Shown piece after piece: positions 19,709 through 27,369 of a DNA stretch of 33,126 bases. Numbering within the stretch: the stretch's first letter is position 1; every line of letters starts with the position of its first letter. The position numbers and the translations under genes are program-made. Below the pieces are notes generated by a model. It ran no database searches and had not been told where the DNA came from. It saw nothing but the letters and a program-made list of their open reading frames with translations. This stretch comes from Firmicutes bacterium UBA5227 (GTDB lineage: Bacteria; Bacillota; Clostridia; Tissierellales; Sedimentibacteraceae), in contig DHUT01000071.1 of the NCBI GenBank assembly GCA_002409285.1, positions 1 to 33,126 of the forward strand, given 5' to 3'.

Positions 19709-22267
19709 TTGAACGGTAAAGATGGGATTAATAAGAAATTTAGATTTAAGGAACTTATACATGGCAACAGAGAAAAAATATTAAAAGGCTTATTTGCAGT
19801 GATTATACTACTGGTGTTGATTTATGAGCTTAAGGGAGAAATAAGTAAAATTAATTTTCTTCAGACGCTCAAGGTGTTGAGACAGTTTGATAATTTAACG
19901 GTATTGTTAATTTTTTTGTCCGGAGTTGCCGCAGTCTCGTTTACAACATTATATGACCTTGCTGTTAATAAATACTTTTCCCTTGGGATAAGCTTGAGAA
20001 AAATGTTTGAAATAAGCTGGATTTCCAATGCCATAAATTTATTTGTAGGCTTGGGCGGTTTGGCCGGAATGAGTGTCAGAAGTATTTTGTACAAAAAAGA
20101 AGGCATTGAAACAGAGAAAATTATAAAGTCCAATGGATACATTCTTATATCCAATATAACAGGTCTTTCTGTGCTGATTCTTCTTGGAATTTTTAAGCTT
20201 TATGATTTTTCACAGTTTTTAGGCGGTCGTACGTGGTATATGTTAGTCTTGATAGTATTTGCCCTTTATTTGCCTCTATATTTTTTTATAGATAAAATTC
20301 CTTTCTTAAGAAAGAAAGTATTTGAGGATGATAAACCTGTATCAATTAAATTTAAGATTATTATGATATGTTGTTCCGTGGCTGACTGGATAGCAGCCAC
20401 AGCATTTTTCTGCGGAGTCAATATGTGTTTTTCACGGGATATAACCATAATGAATATAGCACCTTTGTACCTGATTGGAATAACCGTGGGTCTTATAAGT
20501 TTTGTGCCAAGTGGAATAGGAACTTTTGATTTAACTGTACTTGCCGGATTGAAACAGATTGGTGTAAGCTCTGAGAACGCACTGGCGGCAATATTAATGT
20601 ACCGGTTGTTTTATTACATAATTCCCTGGGCATTTTCTACTTTAGTATTTATTACAAGGATTGTTCCAAACAAAAGAAATAATAAAAATGATACAGTGAA
20701 GAAACAAGGAATGGATTTGGGAGTGAAGGCTTTATCTGTCATGGTCATTTTTGCAGGAATGGTATTAATTTTATCTGCGGCAACTCCGGCTGTAGCTGAA
20801 CGGTTTAAAATAGTCAGGGGATTTATGTCAATGCACATTCTGAGGTTTTCAAAAAAGACATCTGTCATTATAGGCATTATACTTTTAGTCCTTTCAAAAG
20901 GAATAAAAGATAAAGTGAAAATTTCGTATAATCTTACCCTTTCACTTTTAATAATAGGTGCATTTATGACTTTTATAAAGGGATTGGATTATGAAGAGGC
21001 TATTATATTGACTGTAACAACAGTTGTGCTTTATTTTTCCAGGGATTGCTTTTACAGAGAGACTTCTCCTGTAAAATTTAAGGAAGTTTTTCGTCTGTTT
21101 ATTGGCACCGCAGTTGTGAGCCTTTTATATGTGCTGATTGTCTTTTCCTTTAACAGACACCTGCCTCTTGTACACAATGTAGATAAATCGGCAATACTTA
21201 CCGAGACATTGGTAATTTTTCTTGCAGCCTGGGTTATACTTGCCATATATTTGCTGACAAGAGTAAAAAGAGGGAAATTCAGTTATCCGTCAGAAGAGGA
21301 TTTGGATAAATTAGTAGATTTTTTAAACAATCATTCCGGTAATATAATGACTCACTTGTTATTTCTAAAGGATAAATATTTTTATTACTCAGGAGACGAT
21401 CAAATGCTTATACCATTTGCACAAGCCAAGGATAAGCTCGTAGTACTGGGAGAACCCATTGGCAACCAGAAGAAACTGAAGGAGTGTTTAATAGAGTTTC
21501 GTGAATTCGCTGACACATACAAATTAACCCCTGTATTTTATGAAATATCTGATGAAAATTATTCTGTCTATCATGACTTAGGCTATGAATTCTTTAAGCT
21601 GGGGGAGGAAGCAACAGTTGATTTATTGAAGTTTGATCTTTCGGGAAAGAAGAAAAAGGATTTAAGGCTTGCAAGAAACAAGGTGGAAAGCGGAGAACTT
21701 GATTTTCAGATTATTAATCCTCCATTTGAAGAAGGCTTTATCCGTGAATTAAGTGAAGTATCAGATGAGTGGCTTGGGAAAAGAAGTGAAAAAGGATTTT
21801 CCATGGGGTGGTTTGACGAAGAATATTTGAATCGTACGCCTATAGCTGTTATTAAGAGTACCGGAAAGGTTATAGCCTTTGCCAATCTTATGCCGCTTTA
21901 TGATAATGAGACAATATCAGTTGATTTAATGAGACTGAAGAATGATATACCGTCCGGCACTATGGATGCTTTATTCATATACCTTTTTCAATGGTCTAAA
22001 GATAACGGATATAAAAAATTCAATTTAGGGATGGCTCCCTTGTCTGGTGTGGGTAACGAAGCATATTCTTTTAATGAAGAGAAATTAGTAGGCCTTCTTT
22101 ACCGTCACGGTCAAAAATTCTACTCCTTTGAAGGTCTTAGAAAGTATAAGGAGAAATTTCAGCCGGACTGGCAAAACAAGTATGTAGCTTATCCTAAGGA
22201 GTTAAATGTTTCGCTGCTTCTGCTTGAACTTGTTAAGCTTACTTCAAAAAGTCTCGTGAAATCTTAA
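19709..22267 (+). CDS. mprF: MprF, phosphatidylglycerol lysyltransferase/flippase
   Basis: This 852-residue protein has the usual MprF length and two halves. The N-terminal membrane region (about 28-525) has about 14 segments and includes the flippase part with FVGLGGLAGMSVRS (109-122) and FVPSGIGTFDLTVLAGLKQIG (267-287). The C-terminal cytoplasmic synthase (about 540-840, DUF2156/GNAT-like) contains DDQMLIPFA, DLRLARNKVESG, FANLMPLYDNETISVDLMR, MDALFIYLFQWSKDNGYKKF and NLGMAPLSGVG. It transfers an aminoacyl group, typically lysine or alanine, from tRNA to phosphatidylglycerol and moves the product to the outer leaflet, lowering surface charge and giving tolerance to cationic peptides. TTG start with GAGGTG 7 nt upstream. 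Which amino acid is used cannot be told here. Confidence 0.95.
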   Translation: MNGKDGINKKFRFKELIHGNREKILKGLFAVIILLVLIYELKGEISKINFLQTLKVLRQFDNLTVLLIFLSGVAAVSFTTLYDLAVNKYFSLGISLRKMFEISWISNAINLFVGLGGLAGMSVRSILYKKEGIETEKIIKSNGYILISNITGLSVLILLGIFKLYDFSQFLGGRTWYMLVLIVFALYLPLYFFIDKIPFLRKKVFEDDKPVSIKFKIIMICCSVADWIAATAFFCGVNMCFSRDITIMNIAPLYLIGITVGLISFVPSGIGTFDLTVLAGLKQIGVSSENALAAILMYRLFYYIIPWAFSTLVFITRIVPNKRNNKNDTVKKQGMDLGVKALSVMVIFAGMVLILSAATPAVAERFKIVRGFMSMHILRFSKKTSVIIGIILLVLSKGIKDKVKISYNLTLSLLIIGAFMTFIKGLDYEEAIILTVTTVVLYFSRDCFYRETSPVKFKEVFRLFIGTAVVSLLYVLIVFSFNRHLPLVHNVDKSAILTETLVIFLAAWVILAIYLLTRVKRGKFSYPSEEDLDKLVDFLNNHSGNIMTHLLFLKDKYFYYSGDDQMLIPFAQAKDKLVVLGEPIGNQKKLKECLIEFREFADTYKLTPVFYEISDENYSVYHDLGYEFFKLGEEATVDLLKFDLSGKKKKDLRLARNKVESGELDFQIINPPFEEGFIRELSEVSDEWLGKRSEKGFSMGWFDEEYLNRTPIAVIKSTGKVIAFANLMPLYDNETISVDLMRLKNDIPSGTMDALFIYLFQWSKDNGYKKFNLGMAPLSGVGNEAYSFNEEKLVGLLYRHGQKFYSFEGLRKYKEKFQPDWQNKYVAYPKELNVSLLLLELVKLTSKSLVKS

Positions 22268-22276
22268 AATATTATA

Positions 22277-22306
22277 AGGGTCAGTCTTTATTTAAAGGCT
22301 GACCCT
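22277..22306. terminator. Bidirectional terminator between mprF and the yedE operon
   Basis: A 13-bp stem (22277-22289 with 22294-22306, AGGGTCAG/CTGACCCT, one G-U pair) has an ATTT loop and AT-rich flanks on both sides. It serves two convergent transcripts. Confidence 0.88.
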
Positions 22307-22312
22307 AACAAA

Positions 22313-22552
22313 TTATTCGTTTTCATGCAACAATTCGTATTGGTTAAATGACACTTCTCTGTAAATTCTCTCAATTTCCGGTTCCATAAGCTTTTCCGGA
22401 TTTCCGATGAAGTCTATTTTAGCACATATTCCGCAGCTTGAGCTCAGTTTTCTCGGCACAGGCTGAAGAGAACAGTTAATACCCAATTTCCTCATTTTGC
22501 TGTCAAATTTTATCGCACCCGATTGAGTATGAAAAACTATTGCATAATTCAT
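22313..22552 (-). CDS. DUF3343 protein, putative Se/S carrier
   Basis: This 79-residue protein has the DUF3343 pattern: an N-terminal AIVFHTQSGAIKFDSKMRK, then QPVPRKLSSSCGICAKIDF with C40 and C43. The family is described as putative selenium/sulfur carrier-like and is often next to TusA and YedE. The CGIC cysteines could hold a persulfide or perselenide passed on from TusA. ATG start at 22552 overlaps the tusA stop in an ATGA arrangement, so translation is coupled. Confidence 0.85.
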   Translation of the reverse strand: MNYAIVFHTQSGAIKFDSKMRKLGINCSLQPVPRKLSSSCGICAKIDFIGNPEKLMEPEIERIYREVSFNQYELLHENE

Positions 22553-22758
22553 TTTATTCCTCTAACCAGAAATGTATCGTCCTCTTCTTCAATCTCAACA
22601 TTGAATCCTTTACTTACTAAAAATTTCTTAACATTAGTTTTTGAAGTATTGTTATCTGTCAATACTTCAATTTTGTTAGAACCGGGATTGTTATCCAAAG
22701 CTTTTTTTGTCATCAATACAGGCTGAGGGCAAGAAGTTCCACAAGTATCTATTTTCAT
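22549..22758 (-). CDS. TusA/SirA-family sulfur (or selenium) carrier
   Basis: This 69-residue protein has the family motif CPxP (C10-P-Q-P13), preceded by another cysteine at position 6 (DTCGTSCPQPVL). The following MTKKALD helix and the beta strands KIEVLTDN and FNVEIEEEDDTFLVRG complete the small alpha/beta fold. In TusA, C10 carries a persulfide between sulfurtransferases. With a seleno_YedE-type transporter and DUF3343 beside it, it may handle selenium or thiosulfate sulfur. ATG start with AGGTGGAGA upstream; 11 nt after yedE. Confidence 0.92.
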   Translation of the reverse strand: MKIDTCGTSCPQPVLMTKKALDNNPGSNKIEVLTDNNTSKTNVKKFLVSKGFNVEIEEEDDTFLVRGIK

Positions 22759-22769
22759 TTCTCCACCTC

Positions 22770-23867
22770 TTAACTATTTTTTTTGACTAAGTCTGAATTT
22801 GCTATTGATAGTGCAAGTACAAAGACTAAACAAATTATTACGGCAATATGACCATTAGGCGTGGCTCCCTTTGCACTCGAAGCTAACGAGAAGTTATGAG
22901 CAATGGCTGCTCCAACTATCATTCCGCAAACTGTTACTGCAGAATCTGAATTTCCTTCGCCTGAAAGGATTAACTGTCTTAATGGGCATCCTCCCAAAAG
23001 TACAGAACCCCATCCTACCAGCAGCATTCCTAAAAGGTTCCAAAGTCCATCGGTATGTGCTACAGGCTGTTCGGCAAAACCAAGCTTAAAGTTGCCAAGT
23101 GCTATGTTACCAACAGCTGTTACAACAATAATTGCAACAAATCCAAGCAACAAATAATTTTGCCTGAACATTATTTCATCTCTTATACCGCCAACCATAC
23201 AGAGCCTTGTTTTCTGAGCTAATGCTCCAACGATTAAGCCGCACACCAGTGCTATTGCTATCGGAGCATGCTGGCTTCCCGGTCCCTCCTGGCTGAAGAA
23301 AATAAAGGCAGGAGCTGCTATTAACAGCACAAAAAGACCAACAGCAACAATCGGCATTATGTAACCGTCAAAGGATGAGGTTTTATAATTTCTTTTAAGG
23401 CTAAACCCTTTGTTTAAAAATACAACGCCAATGCCAATACCGACAGCAAATCCTACTAATCCGACAATTGCGTTTAAGTCGCCTCCGCCTATTCGCAGAA
23501 TCATTCTGAGAGGGCAGCCTAAAAACATTAGTGCTCCAATCATTACCGCTATTCCAAGAAAAAATCTTGTGACAGGTGAAGAACCGCCCTTTGATTGAAA
23601 TTCTTTGCCTGCTAAAGCAGTAATAAATGCTCCCAGAATCAGTCCTATGATTTCAGGTCGTATGTATTGAACGACTTCTGCCCTGTGAAGTCCCAGAGCA
23701 CCGGCGATGTCACGTTCAAAGCATGCGATGCAAAATCCCATGTTTTTAGGATTTCCAAGTTGTACTAATATTAATGAAATGATACCTACTGCTGCACCGG
23801 CAAAAATAATGCCCTTTTTGCTTTCGAAAAAAGGTTTTTTCTCTGATGATACTTTTTCTTTTTCCAT
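22770..23867 (-). CDS. yedE: YedE/YeeE-family transporter (putative selenium or thiosulfate transporter)
   Basis: This 365-residue membrane protein has about nine to ten helices. Conserved cysteine motifs are GFCIACFERDIAGALGLHR (C46, C49), FLGCPLRM (C118), RLCMVGG (C223) and LLGGCPLRQLIL (C294). These recur in both halves, as in YeeE/TsuA, where a path of cysteines relays thiosulfate. The FERDIAGALGLHR and VVQYIRPEIIGL stretches match what I recall of the seleno_YedE subfamily, found in genomes that use selenium. Selenium uptake is therefore plausible but not shown; no selD or selA is in the window. ATG start with AGGAGG 6 nt upstream and a good sigma-A promoter at 23896-23924. Confidence 0.93.
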   Translation of the reverse strand: MEKEKVSSEKKPFFESKKGIIFAGAAVGIISLILVQLGNPKNMGFCIACFERDIAGALGLHRAEVVQYIRPEIIGLILGAFITALAGKEFQSKGGSSPVTRFFLGIAVMIGALMFLGCPLRMILRIGGGDLNAIVGLVGFAVGIGIGVVFLNKGFSLKRNYKTSSFDGYIMPIVAVGLFVLLIAAPAFIFFSQEGPGSQHAPIAIALVCGLIVGALAQKTRLCMVGGIRDEIMFRQNYLLLGFVAIIVVTAVGNIALGNFKLGFAEQPVAHTDGLWNLLGMLLVGWGSVLLGGCPLRQLILSGEGNSDSAVTVCGMIVGAAIAHNFSLASSAKGATPNGHIAVIICLVFVLALSIANSDLVKKNS

Positions 23868-23895
23868 GTTATCCTCCTAACATATTGATAATTGT

Positions 23896-23924
23896 ATTAT
23901 ATTTCACAAATGTTGGAAAGTAAA
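23896..23924 (-). promoter_or_regulatory. Sigma-A promoter of yedE-tusA-DUF3343
   Basis: On the minus strand TTTACT (23919-23924) and TATAAT (23896-23901) are 17 nt apart. Transcription would start near 23889, about 22 nt before the yedE ATG. Confidence 0.6.
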
Positions 23925-24000
23925 ATAAAAAGAAGTTTATAAATATATCAATAGTATAACTAATATTTATATAAGATTTAAAAAAATATTTAAAAACACG

Positions 24001-24028
24001 TTGACAAATAAAAAAATAGTGATATTAT
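24001..24028 (+). promoter_or_regulatory. Sigma-A promoter of hsp20
   Basis: TTGACA (24001-24006) and TATTAT (24023-24028) are 16 nt apart. The predicted start, near 24035, lies just before the CIRCE element. Confidence 0.7.
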
Positions 24029-24039
24029 AAAAATATAGG

Positions 24040-24066
24040 TTAGCACTCATCAATGAAGAGTGCTAA
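24040..24066. promoter_or_regulatory. CIRCE element (HrcA operator)
   Basis: TTAGCACTC, nine bases, GAGTGCTAA: a perfect match to the CIRCE consensus, placed at the start of the hsp20 transcript. HrcA bound here represses until heat or unfolded protein titrates GroEL away. hrcA itself is not in the window. Confidence 0.97.
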
Positions 24067-24102
24067 CAAATAAATACGCTTATGGAAAAGGAGATGCTGA
24101 AC

Positions 24103-24546
24103 ATGTCTGGATTAGTACCATTCAACAGAAAAAAAAGAAGTCCTGTAAGCAGAAATTTTAATGATTTTGGTGACTTTTACAACATGGTGGATGACTTTTT
24201 TAATGGATCGTCAAAAACAAATTTCGGAAGCTTTAAAGTTGACGTTCAGGAGGATGAAAATAAATATTTGATAGAGGCAGATTTGCCGGGTGTAGAAAAA
24301 AATGAAGTGGATATAGAAATAAATGAAGGAAATCTGAGTATTTCCGTAAAAAGAGAAGAAAATATAAATGAAGAAAAAAGCAATTATATCCACAAAGAAA
24401 GACATTACACCTCAATGAGCAGAAACATATATCTTGAGGATGCAAAATCTGAAGGTATTAAAGCAAATCTTGAAAACGGAGTTTTGAAGATTACCATACC
24501 AAAAGAACAAAAACCAAGTAACACTAAAAAAATTGATATTGATTAA
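24103..24546 (+). CDS. Hsp20 small heat-shock protein (Hsp18-like)
   Basis: The 147-residue product is an alpha-crystallin-type chaperone. The start MSGLVPFNRKK resembles clostridial Hsp18. The crystallin domain (about 44-135) contains FKVDVQEDENKYLIEADLPG and the C-terminal ANLENGVLKITIPK (A.L.NGVL.I..PK motif). It binds unfolding proteins as an ATP-independent oligomer. A 7-codon longer frame opens at 24082, but AGGAG lies 9 nt before the ATG at 24103, which also gives the family N-terminus. Control is by HrcA through CIRCE. I see no canonical I-x-I beyond ITI in the C-terminal strand; the tail ends KKIDID. Confidence 0.95.
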   Translation: MSGLVPFNRKKRSPVSRNFNDFGDFYNMVDDFFNGSSKTNFGSFKVDVQEDENKYLIEADLPGVEKNEVDIEINEGNLSISVKREENINEEKSNYIHKERHYTSMSRNIYLEDAKSEGIKANLENGVLKITIPKEQKPSNTKKIDID

Positions 24547-24549
24547 TAA

Positions 24550-24571
24550 GGGGCTGCCAAAAGGCAGCTCC
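24550..24571. terminator. Bidirectional terminator
   Basis: GGGGCTGCC (24550-24558) pairs with GGCAGCTCC (24563-24571) around AAAA. TCTCTTCTAAT follows on the plus strand and TTATTAAT on the minus strand. It serves hsp20 and the convergent SIMPL gene. Confidence 0.85.
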
Positions 24572-24577
24572 TCTCTT

Positions 24578-25207
24578 CTAATATGCGAAATCCACAGTTA
24601 CAGATGCTTCTATTTTTATGTTTCCCGGCACTATAGGTGTTATTGCAGCAAGTTCCTGTCTGTAGAAGGGCTGTACAGGGGAAGAAATATTTTCTACAAT
24701 GCGTATTGGAACAGGGTCTGCAGGTATGCCCAGATTCATTGAAATTGATTTTGCTTTCTGCATGGCATTTACTATTGCAAGATTAAGAGCCTGCTGATAA
24801 TAATAATCTCTGTTGGCCACTTCAAATGAAATCAAATCAACTATGTTGGCACCTAAATTAACTGAGGTGTCAATTATGTTTCCGGCCATATCCATATTAG
24901 TTGTTCTTATTTCCAGAATATTTCTGACAGAATAACCTCTGTCTATCTGCCTGCCGTTTTCGTAATCATATATTTTGTCAATTGAATATTGGAAGGTCTT
25001 AATATCGGAAACGCCCATTCGTTGTAAAGCTTGAATTATCACCTGAGTCATTTGTGCATTTTCTGATTGTATGTCAACTAAATTTTCTCCTGTTGTCTGA
25101 ACTCCTAAACGAATTACTGCAATATTGGGAACTGCAGTTACCTGTCCCTGGCCTGTCAATGTCATTTCCTTGCTATGTAAATTGCTATCCGGATAATATT
25201 TTGTCAT
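24578..25207 (-). CDS. SIMPL (DUF541) domain protein
   Basis: This 209-residue protein has the SIMPL pattern: MTLTGQGQVTAVPNIAVIRLGVQT near the start, NAQMTQVIIQALQRMGVSD, then KTFQYSIDKIYDYENG and GYSVRNILEIRTTN. It ends with AITPIVPGNIKIEASVTVDF. SIMPL proteins form oligomeric periplasmic or surface beta-rich assemblies of uncertain role, some linked to oxidative stress. No signal peptide is visible here, so it may be cytoplasmic or coat-associated; similar forms in spore formers lack one. TTG at 25213 is open, but GGGCGG lies 7 nt before the ATG at 25207, which I prefer. Confidence 0.85.
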   Translation of the reverse strand: MTKYYPDSNLHSKEMTLTGQGQVTAVPNIAVIRLGVQTTGENLVDIQSENAQMTQVIIQALQRMGVSDIKTFQYSIDKIYDYENGRQIDRGYSVRNILEIRTTNMDMAGNIIDTSVNLGANIVDLISFEVANRDYYYQQALNLAIVNAMQKAKSISMNLGIPADPVPIRIVENISSPVQPFYRQELAAITPIVPGNIKIEASVTVDFAY

Positions 25208-25253
25208 AATCAAACCGCCCTTCTACTAAAAAATAATGTTATATGTTATATTT

Positions 25254-25281
25254 ATTATATGAAATCAAAACAAGACTGTAA
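25254..25281 (-). promoter_or_regulatory. Candidate sigma-A promoter of the SIMPL gene
   Basis: On the minus strand TTACAG (25276-25281) and TATAAT (25254-25259) are 16 nt apart, about 47 nt before the ATG at 25207. Confidence 0.45.
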
Positions 25282-25350
25282 CTTATTGCAAAAAATATAT
25301 TATTTTTTACATATGGATGAAATGTGTATCTGTTTATTATAGTGTAATTA

Positions 25351-25388
25351 ATCGGTAATATGGGATAAAGTTATTGCATATGACCGAT
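25351..25388. promoter_or_regulatory. Palindromic operator candidate before the VOC-MFS genes
   Basis: ATCGGTAATATG (25351-25362) and CATATGACCGAT (25377-25388) are inverted copies with one mismatch and a 14-nt centre. The right arm overlaps the candidate -35 at 25374-25379, a typical repressor position. No adjacent regulator gene is present to assign it to. Confidence 0.5.
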
Positions 25389-25402
25389 AATTATATTATA
25401 TT
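25374..25402 (+). promoter_or_regulatory. Candidate sigma-A promoter of VOC-MFS
   Basis: TTGCAT (25374-25379) and TATATT (25397-25402) are 17 nt apart. Transcription would begin near 25409, 22 nt before the ATG. Confidence 0.5.
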
Positions 25403-25430
25403 GTAATAAACATATATCAGGAGGAAAATT

Positions 25431-25793
25431 ATGAAATTTTTGTGGACTACAATTTTAGCTAAGGATATGGAAGAGACATTAAAATTTTACCAGGAGGTAG
25501 TTGGTCTTAAAATAGACAGGAGATTCAATGCGGGACCTGGGATGGAAATATGCTTTTTAGGGGAAGATGACACTAAGCTGGAAGTAATACATAATGAAAA
25601 AATAAAGAGTATTGAACCCGGTAATGCGGTAACCTTAGGTTTTAGAGTTGATTCCTTGGATGAAATGATAAAATTCGTTAACGAAAGAGGCATTGAAATT
25701 AAAACAGGGCCCGTACAGCCTAACCCAACAGTGAAGTATTTCATAGTTCAGGATCCTAACGGTATAAAGGTGCAATTTGCGGAACAGATGTAA
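25431..25793 (+). CDS. Glyoxalase/VOC-family protein
   Basis: This 120-residue protein has one vicinal-oxygen-chelate domain. MKFLWTTILAKDMEETLKFYQEVVGLKI is the first beta-alpha-beta unit, LEVIHNE carries a likely metal-ligand Glu, and VQDPNGIKVQFAEQM ends with the second Glu. VOC proteins include glyoxalase I, fosfomycin thiol transferases, bleomycin-binding proteins and dioxygenases, and the sequence does not decide between them. ATG start with AGGAGG 6-7 nt upstream. The MFS exporter follows 50 nt on, in the same direction and with no terminator between, so detoxification plus efflux of the same compound class is plausible. Confidence 0.88.
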   Translation: MKFLWTTILAKDMEETLKFYQEVVGLKIDRRFNAGPGMEICFLGEDDTKLEVIHNEKIKSIEPGNAVTLGFRVDSLDEMIKFVNERGIEIKTGPVQPNPTVKYFIVQDPNGIKVQFAEQM

Positions 25794-25843
25794 TACTGAA
25801 TTTGGGACGAACGAAATAAATTGATCTTAACGGAGAATTATAT

Positions 25844-27073
25844 ATGAATAAAGACTGGAAAAAGAGCATAGTGCTTTTTCTTACGAGCCAGACAATATCA
25901 TTATTTGGTACGTCATTGGTTCAATATGCGATAATGTGGCATATAACTTTGGAGACGCAATCAGGGGTAATGATGACAATTTCAATTATCTGCGGATTTC
26001 TTCCCACGTTTTTGCTTTCGCCGTTTGCCGGAGTTTGGGCGGATCGTTACAACAGAAAGAGTTTAATTGCATTGGCAGATTCATTTATTGCATTGTCAAC
26101 ATTAATTCTTGCAATATTGTTTTATCTTGGTCATGGCTCCATATGGCTGCTGTTTGCAGCTTCAGCAGTAAGGGCGTTTGGGTCTGCGGTTCAGACTCCT
26201 GCGGTAAATGCATTTATACCTCAGTTGGTGCCCGAGGAGAAGCTCACTAAGGTGAATGCAGCCAATGGAAGCATACAATCAATGGTAACATTATTGTCGC
26301 CCATGGTCAGCGGAGCTTTGCTGACTCTGGCCAGAATTGAGGTTATATTTCTTATAGATGTTGTTACAGCCGCTGCTGCAGTATTTATTTTAGTAGTGTT
26401 CCTTCATGTGGAGCCTCATGCAAAGGCGTTGGAAAAACAGGAATCAAGCTATTTTACCGATATGAAGGAAGGAATCAAATATATTAAAGAACATGAATTT
26501 CTAAAAGTATACTTTGCTTTTCTCGCAGTTTTTTATGTTTTATTTGCACCTGCAGCTTTTCTTACACCGCTGCAGACTGCCAGAACATTCGGAGATGACG
26601 TTTGGAGATTGACTGCACTTGAGGTGGTATTTTCCGTTGGAATGATGCTTGGCGGAATTTTTATGGCGTATTGGGGTGGATTTAAAAATAAAATTCATAC
26701 AATGACTTTGTCCTGCTTTGCTGTTGGAGGATGCACTGTAGCATTGGGAATCGTTCCGGATTTTTGGGTGTACATATTCTTTATGGGCTTGTTTGGAGTT
26801 GTAATGCCAATGCTTAATACACCTGCCATGGTGCTTTTACAGGAGAGAGTTGAAGGCAACTATATGGGAAGGGTATTCAGCATCCTCAGCATGATTTCCA
26901 GCATAATGATGCCTTTTGGAATGCTTGTGTTCGGTCCCCTGTCAGACTTTATTAAAATAGAGTGGCTGCTCATAGGGACAGGAATACTGGATATAGTATT
27001 AACATTTTTCTTTATGAACAACAAAGTACTGATTGGAGCGGGGAATCCAATTATAAAAACTGATTTTCAATAA
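25844..27073 (+). CDS. MFS efflux transporter (DHA3/MefA-like)
   Basis: This 409-residue protein has about 12 membrane helices. The family features are SLFGTSLVQYAIMWHIT in helix 1, the loop 2-3 motif GVWADRYNRKSLI (about 63-75), AVRAFGSAVQTPAVNAFIPQLV, and the helix 11-12 region. It resembles the DHA3 drug exporters such as macrolide efflux MefA, which run on the proton gradient. The substrate is not known and sequence alone does not show resistance. ATG start with CGGAG 8 nt upstream. It shares a transcript with the VOC protein and is closed by a terminator at 27109-27182. Confidence 0.9.
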   Translation: MNKDWKKSIVLFLTSQTISLFGTSLVQYAIMWHITLETQSGVMMTISIICGFLPTFLLSPFAGVWADRYNRKSLIALADSFIALSTLILAILFYLGHGSIWLLFAASAVRAFGSAVQTPAVNAFIPQLVPEEKLTKVNAANGSIQSMVTLLSPMVSGALLTLARIEVIFLIDVVTAAAAVFILVVFLHVEPHAKALEKQESSYFTDMKEGIKYIKEHEFLKVYFAFLAVFYVLFAPAAFLTPLQTARTFGDDVWRLTALEVVFSVGMMLGGIFMAYWGGFKNKIHTMTLSCFAVGGCTVALGIVPDFWVYIFFMGLFGVVMPMLNTPAMVLLQERVEGNYMGRVFSILSMISSIMMPFGMLVFGPLSDFIKIEWLLIGTGILDIVLTFFFMNNKVLIGAGNPIIKTDFQ

Positions 27074-27108
27074 AGTGAAGACAAGGATTAACGGATAATT
27101 CATAAATA

Positions 27109-27182
27109 AAAAGGATGAGATTATTTGCTGATTTCCATAAATGAATTTGATCATTTTGGAGCTTCAGAATTCTCATCCTTTT
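27109..27182 (+). terminator. Terminator after the MFS gene
   Basis: AAAAGGATGAGA (27109-27120) pairs with TCTCATCCTTTT (27171-27182). The interior also pairs in part (GCTGA/TTCAG, TTTCCA/TGGA). CTAATTTTTC follows. The long interior is unusual for a simple terminator. Confidence 0.75.
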
Positions 27183-27227
27183 CTAATTTTTCGTTAAAAA
27201 AATATTAATGAATCTATGGGTCAAATA

Positions 27228-27236
27228 TGGTATAAT
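27228..27236 (+). promoter_or_regulatory. Extended -10 promoter of the two-component system
   Basis: TGGTATAAT fits TGnTATAAT; no clear -35. Transcription would begin near 27243, giving a leader of about 127 nt to the ATG at 27370. I found no known riboswitch in that leader, and no gene. Confidence 0.5.
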
Positions 27237-27369
27237 AAATACTCAGAGGAAACAAAAGTTAACGCTCTTGTCTGATATGTATTTATTGAAGCGGTGTGAA
27301 GCAAGCCGATAGGCAATGTACTTATGATATTATATTTCAACAGGAATACAGAAGTAAAGCGGTGATAAT

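Noticed and set aside
27243..27369. Leader of the two-component system as a riboswitch or T-box
   Set aside because: I looked for conserved T-box, SAM, purine, cyclic-di-GMP and glycine motifs and saw none.
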